Of a stretch of 64,000 nt of DNA, positions 1 through 9,320 are shown in pieces. Source of the DNA: Coix lacryma-jobi var. lacryma-jobi (taxonomy: Eukaryota > Streptophyta > Magnoliopsida > Poales > Poaceae); the NCBI GenBank assembly GCA_009763385.1, contig CM019831.1, forward strand, positions 115,107,432 through 115,171,431, written 5' to 3'. Position 1 is the stretch's first letter, and the number at the start of each line of letters is the position of its first letter. The notes below the pieces were generated by a model, which was not told the DNA's origin, did no database searches, and saw nothing but the letters and a program-made list of their open reading frames with translations. Position numbers and translations under genes: made by a program.

Positions 1-254
1 TTCGTCCGCAGTTTGTTCGTCTGACTTTCGATTTGAGATCCGCTTGTTGTGTTGGGTTTCTAGGGTTGTGTAGTGTCCCGCTGTGCTTCTTGGAAGCATC
101 CACCCTACATCTAGGGTCATGGACATTAGCAAGCTCTAGGGTTTGTCTTTCAGGGTGATTCTCGGGACAGTGGCTACTAGTTTCCGAAAGGAAATTTTGA
201 AGCTCCCATTCACCCCCCCCTCTGGTCGCTTTCTGGTTGCTTCTCGGTCCTTCA
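1..254 (+). repeat. 3' end of a Sirevirus-type LTR (element X)
   Basis: The terminal part of an LTR ending in CGGTCCTTCA. The stretch with the 'gaagcatccaccct' and 'gtttccgaaaggaaa' blocks and the T/C-rich 'cccattcaccccccc' segment aligns by eye with the end of element B's LTR (15820-16054 plus 31345-31361). On the minus strand the same end is seen in the LTRs of C and D. Directly after it A's gag reading frame resumes, so X, a whole element or a solo LTR, is inserted in A's gag. Its body lies left of the window, so the type of insertion cannot be decided. Confidence 0.85.
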
Positions 255-255
255 G

Positions 256-348
256 AGGGAAATTATGAGAAATGTTTGGGTGCCAAAAGCTTATGTGACT
301 AACCCCCAAGGACCCAATCTCGTTTGGGTACCTAAATCTAGAACATAA
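256..348 (+). CDS. gag: Element A gag, C-terminal tail (partial)
   Basis: Thirty codons plus TAA are visible. They contain the Sirevirus gag end signature WVPKAYVTNPQGPNLVWVPK before the TAA at 346-348. Gag is the structural nucleocapsid protein; this linker lies C-terminal to the zinc knuckles, directly before the protease region. The 5' side is cut off by the LTR of X ending at 254. The frame differs from that of pol (TAA in frame 1, pol in frame 2), so pol needs a separate expression step (see the TAG at 359-361). Confidence 0.8.
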   Translation, partial: REIMRNVWVPKAYVTNPQGPNLVWVPKSRT

Positions 349-349
349 A

Positions 350-361
350 CTTGTTTTGTAG
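350..361 (+). promoter_or_regulatory. 3'-splice-like site / in-frame TAG opening the pol frame of A
   Basis: The sequence CTTGTTTTGTAG stands between the gag stop and pol. The TAG at 359-361 is in frame with pol (389), so the pol frame opens immediately behind it and reads EYASGGSSWVLDSGCT. A T-rich run ending in TAG resembles a plant 3' splice site. The same arrangement occurs in B (9301-9320) and at the gag end of C. Use as a splice acceptor is inference; stop suppression or frameshifting are alternatives. Confidence 0.45.
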
Positions 362-388
362 GAATATGCCTCCGGTGGGTCAAGTTGG

Positions 389-3300
389 GTGTTGGATAGT
401 GGATGCACCAATCATATGACCGGGGCAAAAGATATGTTCTCCTCCTTTCAACCAAGCAACGACTCATGCAACAACATTGTGTTTGGTGACAATGGTAAAG
501 GAGAAGTGCTTGGTTTGGGTAAAATTGCTATCTCAACTGACAATTCCATATCTAATGTATTACTTGTGCATTCGTTGAGTTACAATTTGTTATCCGTTTC
601 TCAACTTTGTGAAATGGGTTATGATTGTCTCTTTACGGATAAGGGTGTGACCGTCTCTAGAAGAAGGGATTCCTCTATTGCATTTAAAGGCGTGTTGAAG
701 GGAAAACTTTACTTAGTTGACTTCTCAACTAGTAAGGTAGAACCTACAACATGTCTAATGGCAAAATCTAGCATGAGTTGGCTTTGGCATCGCCGACTAG
801 CTCATGTTGGAATGAGGAACTTGGCCCAACTTCAAAGAGAAGGGCACATCCTTGGACTAACCAATGTTTCTTTTGAGAAAGATAGGATTTGTAGTGCGTG
901 CCAAGCCGGAAAGCAAGTTGGAGCAAAGCATCCAATCAAGAACATTGTGTCGACCACAAGACCATTGGAGCTATTGCATATGGACCTCATCGGACCCGTT
1001 GCTTATCAAAGCATCGGCGGTAACAAATACGGTTTCGTTATTGTTGATGACTATTCTCGTTTCACTTGGGTGTTCTTTTCAGCAGATAAAAGCGAAACGC
1101 AAGGCATTTTCAAGAAGTTTGCTAGAAGAGCACAAAATGAGTTCGACATCAAGATCAAGAAAGTGAGAAGCGACAACGGGACCGAGTTTAGGAACACCAA
1201 CATAGAAGAGTATCTTGATGAAGAAGGGATCAAGCATGAGTTCTCCGTTCCATATACCCCACAACAAAATGGGGTTGTGGAAAGGAAGAATAGAACTCTT
1301 GTTGAAGCCGCAAGATCTATGTTCGATGAGTACAAGACTTCCCATGGCTTTTGGGCGGAGGCAATGAACACGGCGTGTCATGCAATCAACCGCCTCTACC
1401 TTCACAAGCTGAGAGGGAAGACGCCATATGAGCTTCTAACCGGTAACAAACCAAAGGTGCATTACTTTCGAGTTTTTGGCTGCAAGTGTTTCATACTTAA
1501 CAAGAGGGCCAAAAGTTCAAAGTTTGCACCTAAGGTACATGAAGGCTTTCTACTTGGTTATTGTACTAACGAACATGGCTACCGGGTATTCAATAATGCC
1601 ACCGGCACTATTGAGTTAACGGTAGACGTGACTTTTGATGAATCCGACGGCTCTCAAAAGGAGCAAGTCAATGATGAGCTTGTAGGTAATGACGAGCCTC
1701 CATCCGAAGCTATCAAGAAGCTTGCAACCGGTGATGTGAGGCCCGTTGAAATACAAGATGATGAAGATGAACCATCACACACTCCACAAGATTCTCATAT
1801 CCATCATGTGCATCCAAATGCGCATGATGAAGCTTCCGCAACTCTGAATGGTGGTAGTGTGGGTGAAGTTCAAGTGATACATCAAGTTGATGATCAAACA
1901 CAAGCTCAACATGAAGTCCGACAAGAAGATGGGGACATCAATGCATATGATGAAGACGATGAAGATGGACCCATCCAACGAAGATCACTTGTGCCACATC
2001 CAAGAGTTCATCGTACAGTTCAACGGGATCATCCCGTTGATAACATATTGGGGAGCATACGGCGTGGGGTAACGACACGTTCTCGTTTAGCAAATTTTTG
2101 TGAACATTACTTGTTTGTCTCCTCTTTGGAACCTCTTAGGGTGGAAGAAGCACTTGACGATCCGGACTGGGTGATGGCTATGCAAGAAGAGTTGAACAAC
2201 TTCACCAGGAATGAAGTTTGGTCCTTGGTGGAAAGGCCCAAGCAAAATGTGATAGGAACCAAATGGGTCTTCCACAACAAGCAAGACGAGCATGGCGTGG
2301 TGACAAGGAACAAAGCACGGTTGGTGGCTCAAGGTTTCACTCAAATCGAAGGTTTGGATTTCGGGGAAACCTATGCACCTGTAGCTAGGCTCGAGTCAAT
2401 TCGTATATTACTTGCCTTTGCTACTCACCATGATTTCAAGCTATACCAAATGGATGTGAAAAGTGCATTCCTCAACGGCCCCCTCTCCGAATTGGTCTAT
2501 GTGGAGCAACCACCGGGGTTTGAGGACCCAAAGTTTCCCAACCACGTCTACAAGCTCGACAAGGCGCTCTATGGGCTTAAACAAGCCCCTAGAGCTTGGT
2601 ATGATTGTCTTAAGGACTTCCTACTCAAAAAGGGTTTTGAGATAGGAAGGGTCGATGCTACTTTATTTACTCGCAAAGTTGATAATGATATCTTTGTGTG
2701 CCAAATATATGTCGATGACATAATATTTGGTAGTACTAATGTTGCCTTTTGTGAGGAATTTAGTAGGATCATGACCAAAAGGTTCGAGATGTCCATGATG
2801 GGTGAGTTGAAGTACTTTCTTGGATTCCAAATCAAGCAACTCAAGGATGGCACGTTCATCAGTCAAACCAAGTATACAAGAGACATGCTAAAGAAGTTTG
2901 AGATGGACAAGGCCAAACCCATCAAGACACCTATGCCTACCAATGGACATCTTGATCTAAATGTGGATGGTAAGTCAGTGGACCAAAAGGTATATCGCTC
3001 TATGATCGGTTCATTACTTTACCTTTGTGCATCTAGGCCCGATATTATGCTTAGTGTGTGCATGTGTGCAAGGTTTCAAGCTAATCCGAAAGAATGTCAT
3101 ATTATGGCCGTTAAGAGAATTTTTCGATACTTAGTGCATACTCTGAATCTTGGCTTGTGGTATCCCAAGGGCTCCACTTTCGATCTACTTGGCTATTCCG
3201 ATTCGGACTATGCCGGTTGCAAGGTAGACCGAAAGAGCACCACCAGGACTTGCCAATTTATTGGGAGGTCTTTGGTGTCATGGAGTTCTAAGAAACAAAA

Positions 3301-3661
3301 TAGTGTTGCCCTATCCACCGCCGAAGCCGAGTATGTGGCGGCCGACACTTGCTGTGCTCAACTACTTTGGATGAAGCAAACACTAAAGGACTTCGGATGT
3401 GAGGAAACCAAAATTCCACTTTTGTGTGACAATGAGAGTGCTATCAAACTAGCAAACAATCCCGTAAACCATTCTCGCACAAAACACATAGACATCCGAC
3501 ACCATTTCTTGAGAGACCATGAAGCCAAAGGAGATATCGCAATACGCCATGTGAGCACCGAAAAACAACTAGCCGATATCTTCACAAAGCCTTTAGATGA
3601 GTCAAGATTTTGTGCTTTGAGGAGTGAACTAAATATCATTGATTCTCGTAACATGGCTTGA
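389..3661 (+). CDS. pol: Element A Pol polyprotein (protease, integrase, RT, RNase H), intact
   Basis: One uninterrupted frame of 1090 residues from the GTG at 389; the open frame extends back to 362, and the true N-terminus is unknown. Domains in order: aspartic protease motif DSGCTNHMTG (residues 3-12); integrase zinc region with H134/H139 and C168/C171; integrase core D199, D262, E298 (35 residues between the last two, the expected spacing); acidic, His-rich linker (about 430-560); RT with KSAFLNG (691-697) and the YVDD catalytic motif (774-777); RNase H with DSDYAG (938-943), STAEAEYVA and CDNES (1013-1017). It ends LADIFTKPLD...NIIDSRNMA, as in Sireviruses. It would copy the element RNA into cDNA and integrate it. 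Every catalytic signature is present and there is no premature stop, so this pol could be functional, although its gag is interrupted by X. Confidence 0.95.
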   Translation: MLDSGCTNHMTGAKDMFSSFQPSNDSCNNIVFGDNGKGEVLGLGKIAISTDNSISNVLLVHSLSYNLLSVSQLCEMGYDCLFTDKGVTVSRRRDSSIAFKGVLKGKLYLVDFSTSKVEPTTCLMAKSSMSWLWHRRLAHVGMRNLAQLQREGHILGLTNVSFEKDRICSACQAGKQVGAKHPIKNIVSTTRPLELLHMDLIGPVAYQSIGGNKYGFVIVDDYSRFTWVFFSADKSETQGIFKKFARRAQNEFDIKIKKVRSDNGTEFRNTNIEEYLDEEGIKHEFSVPYTPQQNGVVERKNRTLVEAARSMFDEYKTSHGFWAEAMNTACHAINRLYLHKLRGKTPYELLTGNKPKVHYFRVFGCKCFILNKRAKSSKFAPKVHEGFLLGYCTNEHGYRVFNNATGTIELTVDVTFDESDGSQKEQVNDELVGNDEPPSEAIKKLATGDVRPVEIQDDEDEPSHTPQDSHIHHVHPNAHDEASATLNGGSVGEVQVIHQVDDQTQAQHEVRQEDGDINAYDEDDEDGPIQRRSLVPHPRVHRTVQRDHPVDNILGSIRRGVTTRSRLANFCEHYLFVSSLEPLRVEEALDDPDWVMAMQEELNNFTRNEVWSLVERPKQNVIGTKWVFHNKQDEHGVVTRNKARLVAQGFTQIEGLDFGETYAPVARLESIRILLAFATHHDFKLYQMDVKSAFLNGPLSELVYVEQPPGFEDPKFPNHVYKLDKALYGLKQAPRAWYDCLKDFLLKKGFEIGRVDATLFTRKVDNDIFVCQIYVDDIIFGSTNVAFCEEFSRIMTKRFEMSMMGELKYFLGFQIKQLKDGTFISQTKYTRDMLKKFEMDKAKPIKTPMPTNGHLDLNVDGKSVDQKVYRSMIGSLLYLCASRPDIMLSVCMCARFQANPKECHIMAVKRIFRYLVHTLNLGLWYPKGSTFDLLGYSDSDYAGCKVDRKSTTRTCQFIGRSLVSWSSKKQNSVALSTAEAEYVAADTCCAQLLWMKQTLKDFGCEETKIPLLCDNESAIKLANNPVNHSRTKHIDIRHHFLRDHEAKGDIAIRHVSTEKQLADIFTKPLDESRFCALRSELNIIDSRNMA

Positions 3662-4545
3662 TGTCTTGCACATATTTGTTTTCACCTAGAGACCTAGATA
3701 AATGGTTTGACAAAATACTATGTATGATTTCAAAATCTATTTTGCATACTACACTTATGTCCATGGCTATGTATTGGTTATATGAAATCTGGACATGTTT
3801 GAAGTATGCGTAGTATACCACACAAGGCTCTCTTGAAATCCCTCTCTGTCCTCTCTGTTTTTGTGCTGTCGGTGGTACCGCCATAGGGCGGTAGTATCGA
3901 CGTCGGTAGTACCAGCCCTATGGGCGGTACCACCGACCGGGTTTGACCCGAGTATAGAAAGGGGCGCGGTGAATCTTTTCTAACCCAAGTCAATCCGTTT
4001 TGACCGCACCGCCTCCTGCCTCCTTCAGCCACCGCCCGAGCCCGTGCGCAGCCGCTCCGTTCCTCCTCCTCGATCTCCCTCCTCCTCCACCCAAATCCAA
4101 ATCCCTTCGGTGGAAAGGTGCTTTGAAGGTTGGAGATCGTCGTGGTGGTGTTCTTGAAGCTTGAAGTTTCCTCCTTCATTGGATTTCGACCTCTTCTTCA
4201 CGAGTAGCAAGGTACTAGGGTGTTCATGCCCGATCTCTCAATGTACTTTGTTCTAGGTCGATTCCTTTGGTAGGATTGTTCTATCTAGTATGAAGATGCT
4301 TCTAGGATGTATGGTTCGCAAGTTCATAGCGATTTGGTAGATTGGATTGAAGGAAACCGCACACTGCTGTGCGGTCGGTAGTACCACCCCCAGGGGTCGG
4401 TAGTACCGCCCCCAGGGGTCGGTAGTACCGCCCGCGCGCAGCGAGCCGTTCTCGTTCCCGATTTCGATCGTCTTATTTGCTACATCCGTTGAAGTAATCT
4501 TTCCATCATCTTTGTCTCATGTTGGTCTATGCTATCTTTGTCTAG
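3662..4545 (+). other. Pol/env-like spacer of A with palindromic CGGTAGTACCG words
   Basis: No supported gene. Two clusters (3868-3938 and 4371-4433) repeat the words CGGTAGTACCG and GCGGTACCACCG, the same words that fill A's LTR. The first cluster is followed by GAGTATAGAAAGG (about 3949) and a C/T-rich leader (3995-4130), a layout reminiscent of the LTR promoter. The spacer ends in CTATCTTTGTCTAG directly against the ATG of the env-like frame (4546), a good 3'-splice-like site. Promoter or splice function is inference. Confidence 0.6.
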
Positions 4546-5639
4546 ATGAGCCGGAGGCCCTCTCGTGCTCGTTCCCCTAGTGATGATGATGAGGAGTATG
4601 CCGCCTTGGAGCAAGGTGGTCATGTGCAAGGGGCGCCGCCGCGTCGTAATCCCGGGCGCCGTGTTCGGTCTGGGAGTATGGATGACTCCTCTCGTCAGGT
4701 CCGCGGACGCTCGTCCGCGGGCCACACGGGCCGTCGCAGTGTGGATAGCGCAAGGGGGAGCGGGAGCGGTCATGCCCGTGGCAGTGGGCATGCTGCTCCT
4801 TCGCCTCCTCCGCCTCCTCAGCCTTCTCCGTCCCCTGTCGCTGGTCCGGCTGGACGCCTGCACAATGTCATTGTGGGAGGAGTGCCTTCAGCTGGTCTTG
4901 ATCGTGAGGGTCGCTCCATCGATCCTCAAGTTGGACCGGCATCCCCTCGGACTTTAGGGTTGATGCTAATCAACCGGGCTTTTGACATGCACCCTGAAGC
5001 CGAAGCTGTCATGTCCGCCGTCCCTCCCGCTCTTCTTGGAAATCCCATGAATTACTCCGATAGAAAGCGGGGTAGCTTGATGAGGAGGCAGCGTGAGGAG
5101 AACCCCTATCTGTTTGTTAGAGATGCTTCTATGGATAGGAGGTTCTGGTCCAGGTTCCAGCAAGATTTCTATGTGATAGTGCGCTGGAAGGGTTTCTGTG
5201 CTAAGGGACATCCTCCTCTTTTTGCTCATAAGCGACTGGTTCTCTCCTCTCTGACCGACAAAGATTCTGAGGACATTCAGGTCCTGGTGCAGAGGTTAGA
5301 GGAGTGGAGAGTTTTGGGGCTGATCTCTGGCGAGCGCAGCTTCAACCAGGAGATTCTTTGCCAGTTCTGGGCAACTTTGTTCATTGATCAGGAAGCTCGC
5401 GTGCTGGTGGTGGAGATGTTCCCCATGCTACCGCTCCTCCTCCGCGTCGTGAGAGGCGTAAGAGTGGCGGTCTTCGCTCCGCCCTTGGCAAGATCTTTGA
5501 GTGGATGTGCTATCGGGCCGATCGCGACGAGCGACATCAGCAGGAGGTGCGTCAGCATCTCGGTCTTCCTCCGCGCTCTCCGGTCCGACCCATCCAGATC
5601 CGTTTGCTGAGTACGATGCTCAGCCGGCGCGAGAGATGG

Positions 5640-5680
<41 letters not shown>

Positions 5681-6089
5681 GTGGGGTGGTGGTCTCCCCC
5701 AGCAGCAGCCCCAGTAGCAGGCCCAGCAGCAGCCCCAGTTTCCAGGTGGTGGTGAGGCGGGTTTTTACAGCTCCATGCTGTATCCGCCCCATCAGTTCTA
5801 TCCTCCGCCACCACCTCAGTACCAGCCTCATCCCTTCTTCCCTGACTATGGTATGGGCACGTCCTTTGCTGGTGGGTCCACGTCATATCAAGGTGGGGGT
5901 GGTGGCTCGTACATGGGCTTTGCTGGCCCCGATGCCGATCCAGCTGGGAGTGGTGGCCCTCGTGACTCTACTCCACCACCTGATTCTTCTGCTCCGTCAT
6001 CCTTCCCTGGTGGTGACATTGGTGAGAGTGCCTATTCCTCTCTCTTCGGGGGCCCTTATCATGATGGTTCTTCCAGCAGCTATTATTGA
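4546..6089 (+). pseudogene. Element A env-like (extra, downstream) ORF, frameshifted
   Basis: The first 354-codon frame (4546-5610) starts MSRRPSRARSPSDDDEEY and has an Arg/Ser/Gly/Pro-rich N-terminus. A more globular part follows (about residues 130-285, with FWSRFQQDFYVIVRWKGF and FNQEILCQFWATLF). Around 5390 the natural reading seems to change frame. Further pieces are an interrupted segment at 5501-5755 and a Pro/Gly/Tyr-rich tail (5775-6089, ending SSSSYY). It occupies the position of the Sirevirus env-like gene. I see no clear signal peptide, membrane helix or fusion motif, so envelope function is not supported. E carries a differently sequenced frame at the same place. Confidence 0.6.
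5641..5682 (+). repeat. (GAT)n microsatellite in the env-like ORF of A
   Basis: About fourteen consecutive GAT triplets. In one frame they encode poly-Met, in another poly-Asp. Being a triplet repeat, length changes keep the frame, but it lies where the env-like reading frame is already lost. Confidence 0.95.
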
Positions 6090-6686
6090 TTCTATTATGA
6101 TCTTTGCTTATCTTGGCCTACCCGCTTGGTACTTGATGCCAAATGGGGAGTGTTAGGCTTATCTTGTTGTAATAGCTGTGAGAAAGGGTAATCTTTGAAT
6201 GTTGTAATAGTGTGAGAAAGGGTAATCTTTGAGACCGGTGGTATGCTACATTTATTGTGATATGTTAGGATGTAAAACTTTTATGCTTATTGTTATATTC
6301 ATGTTGGTTCATCCTCGTTATTGATGCTCTTGTCATGGTGATTGTTGTTTTCGATATGGCTATGTGATTTGAGTTCTTTTCTTTCTTCAATAGCCATTCG
6401 CTTTTCTTATTACATTGTTATGTAAATCACCATGTCATACCGTTTATGCATCACAAATTATATATTTGATGTTGTCACATACTTAGGCACCCCACGGATT
6501 GCAAAATTTAGGGTGAGCTCTTGTTCTTGTGTATGCAACCTTGCTTTCTAATCAAGGTTTTGAAATTCATATCCAAGCATACACTAAGGGGGAGCTTCAA
6601 CTAAATTTTGGAATTCAAAAGCTTCAATTCTTTCTATCCCTAATTGTAAGCCTAAGTGGTTGTCATCAATACCAAAAGGGGGGTTT
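6090..6686 (+). other. 3' non-coding region of A with two polypurine tracts
   Basis: No gene. An internal tract AAGGGGGAG lies at about 6586-6594 and a terminal one, AAAAGGGGGG (6674-6683), stands four bases before the LTR. The terminal tract is the expected plus-strand primer. Several internal AAGGGGGAG copies are a Sirevirus hallmark. A 39-base block ending GAGAAAGGGTAATCTTTGA is tandemly duplicated at about 6165-6231. Confidence 0.7.
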
Positions 6687-7021
6687 TGAAAGTGCATTCG
6701 CCCCCAATGTGGGTTTTGGCTAATTAATGACAATCAAATAGGGACTAACCGGGTTATAAAAGCTGGTATGCAGGTGTTAGTCCTGTGAAAGATTTGAAGC
6801 GTTGAAATCTCGTGAACAAAGCACGTAGGATACTTTGGACATAAAGATGCCTAGCTCAGTGGTAGTTTAAAATTTCAATTTTAAACTTGAGTTGTAGGTA
6901 AGCCGGACTATGAAGAGGGTCCAAAGTAAGTTGGCTAGATGTGGAGAAAAAGTGCTCAAATCGACTAACCTTAGTTCGCTTGAGAGACACCGCACATCAC
7001 GAAACACGTAGAGGGTAATTT

Positions 7022-7795
7022 CATATGGTCGGTGGTACCGACCATGGGTGGTCGGTGGTACCGACCACGGCTTCTCTGACGCAGCGCTCAAACACCCTCT
7101 CTGTGTTGGTCAAAAAATGACCTGCGGTAGTACCGCCATAACCTCGTACTACCGCCCGCGGTGGTACCGACGCAAGGTCGGTAGTAACCTGGTTTTGCAA
7201 CCCTCTCTGTGTAGATGTTTTTGACCTAGCGGTGGTACGGCCCAACCTCGGTACTACCGCCCGCGGTGGTACCGAACCATGGCCGTAGTTTCCAAGTTTG
7301 CAAGGCTCCTGTCCGCGCTGATTTTGGCCTGGCGGTAGTACCGCCATTACCTCGGTAGTACGCCCCCGGTGCTACCGACCCAAGGCCCGGTGGTAACCAA
7401 GTTTGCAGAGCTCCCTGTGTAGAATTGAAAATGGCCTGGCGGTAGTACCGCCATACTCGGGAGTACCGCCCGCGGTGGTACCGACCGAGGTTGGTAGTAT
7501 CTTGGTTCGCGAAGCTCTCTGTGTTGAGTTGAAATGGCCTGGCGGTGGTACCGCCATAACCTCGGTACCACCGACCTCGGAGGTACCGACCTTTGGGCGG
7601 TAGTTTTCGAGGGACCAAGTCCCTTTGTGAGATGCTCTCTGTTCGCGGCCAATTTGGCCCTGTGGCGGTAGTAGTACCGCCATAACCTCGGTACTACCGC
7701 CCGCGGTTGGTACCGACGTACGAGGACGGTGGTTGCTTGTTTGTTGGTCAGATGGTTTCTTTGACCGTTGTGAACTGGTCGGTGGTACCGGCCAG
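7022..7795 (+). repeat. Array of CGGTAGTACCG / CGGTGGTACCG palindromes in A's U3
   Basis: Many copies of 11-14 base near-palindromes (CGGTAGTACCGCC, CGGTGGTACCGAC, CGGTACTACCGCCCGCGG), set in imperfect units of roughly 100-120 bases that also contain 'ccataacctcggtac' and 'ctctctgtgt'. All lie upstream of the TATA box. The words are CpG-rich and self-complementary. They could bind dimeric proteins, form cruciforms, or attract methylation; none of these is shown. Confidence 0.85.
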
Positions 7796-7840
7796 GGGTG
7801 GTGTGTCGCGTGGGACCGACCAGCCTCGGGACTGAGGGAG

Positions 7841-7848
7841 TATAAATG
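7841..7848 (+). promoter_or_regulatory. TATA box of A's LTR
   Basis: TATAAATG preceded by GGGAG and followed by a C/T-rich stretch and 'catacacttattgctg', as usual for an LTR core promoter. This divides U3 (with the palindrome array) from R-U5. Confidence 0.7.
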
Positions 7849-8719
7849 CCTCTCCTCTTCACTTTTCATGGTCACCCACTCACTCCATACACTTATTGCT
7901 GACCTAACTCGTGACAAACAACTCTCCAAGCATTGACTCACCCCTCTCTCTCCCCCTTTGCTCCTAGATTCATTCCCTTGCGAGATTTGAGCTAGGGAAG
8001 TGAGATTCGAGAGTGGGAACATCAATCTTCGACTTGAGCACTTGGTTCCATCTTGCCGGCTTGCTTTGTGTCTTTTACTCTGAGCTCTTTGAGCTCTAGC
8101 CGTTAGGTTTTCTTCGTGGTAGCGTATTGATTTACTTGTGAGGGCTCCCGAAGCGTTTGTATTTACCCTGAGATTTCTAGTAGAGATACTCTCGTAGCCT
8201 TTGTGGTTGCTGGAGTGAGGCGAGAGTGAAATAGACTCCGACCTTTGTGGTCACTCAACAACGAGGAAATAGCACTCCTTAGGGGATTGGCCGAACCTCG
8301 GGATAAATCGCGTGTCCCGTGTGCTGTTGTTGTTGTCCCTATTTTCTCTACTTCACTTGTTATTGTGTTCTTCGTGTTCTTCCTATCCTATCTCTTTATT
8401 AGGTGGGAAGGCTTGATTACACAAGGGGGAGCAAACCAAGGTTTGTGGAGAGTAGTTTACCATATATCATTCTGAGGAAAGTGGGTCAGAAACTTGTATT
8501 TATCTTCATAGCTTACATTCATCAGATTTGTAGTTTCTTTAGGATCCCGGTGTGCCGTTGTTTGTGTCGGTAGTACCGGTTGTTTCACACCCGGTAGTAC
8601 CTACCCAAACAAACCGGCCTCTCCGGTAGCTATCTAACTACATCTTATAGTTTGTGAAGTTTCAGATAGTCAAAAATCACCTATTCACCCCCCCCCTCTA
8701 GGCTGATTCGGTCCTTTCA

Positions 8720-9320
8720 CACCTCAAGAACAAGCTGGACACAATGCCACCTATCCAGGAGGAGCTTATGCCACAGAAGGGCAAAGTGATCCACACCCAC
8801 TACAGTGAGTACCAACAACCCCCTATGAGAGCGGTGAGGTACCATTGTGAGCACTGTGGGAGAGTGGACACTGAGTGAGTTTTGCTTTCGGGCAAGAGAG
8901 AAGAGTGCCGTGCCAGGGAGATGAACAATGCGGACATGTACCATCCTTCCATGATGTACATGGCCGAATGTTCAGAGGAGAGCTCCGAGGAGAGCTGCTA
9001 GGCCTAGAGGTGCAGTGCCTCAAGGTCCTAGGCGTCAGGGAGGTGTTTGCCCGACGGGGTCCTGACTTTGCAGGATACGGACCCCGTGGCGGAGGCTTTG
9101 TTGAGTGTTTTCCCCCACCGCGTTTTGAGTATCGCGATGGACACTCTTCCTTAGCGGACCACGTTTTCCTGTGCGTGGTGATCGCTTTCCCCGTAGGCAG
9201 GCTAGGAATGGTTTTACACTGACCGTTCTTTGAGCAGCCGGCCCAACACTGGTATTCTTCCTACTTCACTAACCCAGTGTTGGACCGTATGCTCACCCTA
9301 TGTTTTTTTTATTGATGTAG
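8720..9320 (+). pseudogene. gag: Element B gag remnant
   Basis: Broken in all frames. A Gln/Pro/Tyr-rich stretch (PQEQAGHNATYPGG-like, 8721-8770) leads to a half zinc knuckle YHCEHCGRVDTE (about 8840-8878), where the rest of the CCHC motif is lost to a stop. Basic residues and MNNADMYHPS follow (about 8900-8960), as downstream of Sirevirus knuckles. The region ends at the T-run TTTTTTTTATTGATGTAG (9303-9320), which is in frame with pol. Several TAG/TGA stops; no function expected. Confidence 0.65.

Larger units (their letters stand above)
255..8719 (+). mobile_element. Element A: Sirevirus (Ty1/copia), right part: gag end, pol, env-like, 3' LTR
   Basis: Order seen: gag C-terminus, protease-integrase-RT-RNase H (copia order), spacer, env-like frame, polypurine tracts, then a 2033-base LTR with TGAAAG...CTTTCA ends. 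Integrase before RT, the WVPK-x-YVTNPQGPN gag end, an extra ORF after pol and repeated polypurine tracts mark the Sirevirus/Maximus group. The left side is interrupted by X, and its 5' LTR lies outside the window. The right flank (8720 on) is B gag, so A is inserted in B. The uninterrupted pol makes A the best preserved autonomous element here. Confidence 0.9.
6687..8719 (+). repeat. 3' LTR of element A
   Basis: 2033 bases with TGAAAG at the start and CTTTCA at the end (six-base inverted ends, TG...CA). The polypurine tract lies directly upstream. The U3 part holds a dense CGGTAGTACCG palindrome array, then the TATA box at 7841. The right flank is the decayed gag of B. Its partner LTR is outside the window, so age cannot be judged from LTR divergence. 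Confidence 0.88.

Noticed and set aside
5501..5755. Frame with poly-Met / its antisense poly-Ile frame
   Set aside because: It is a GAT microsatellite read in other frames, not a membrane protein.
4546..6089. True viral envelope gene after A pol
   Set aside because: No signal peptide, transmembrane segment or fusion motif can be seen. The term env-like describes position only.
7021..8025. Overlapping minus-strand frames of 108-217 codons in A's LTR
   Set aside because: They follow the palindrome array (repeated GGTTAR and RYHR peptides). GC-rich repeats keep several frames open by chance.
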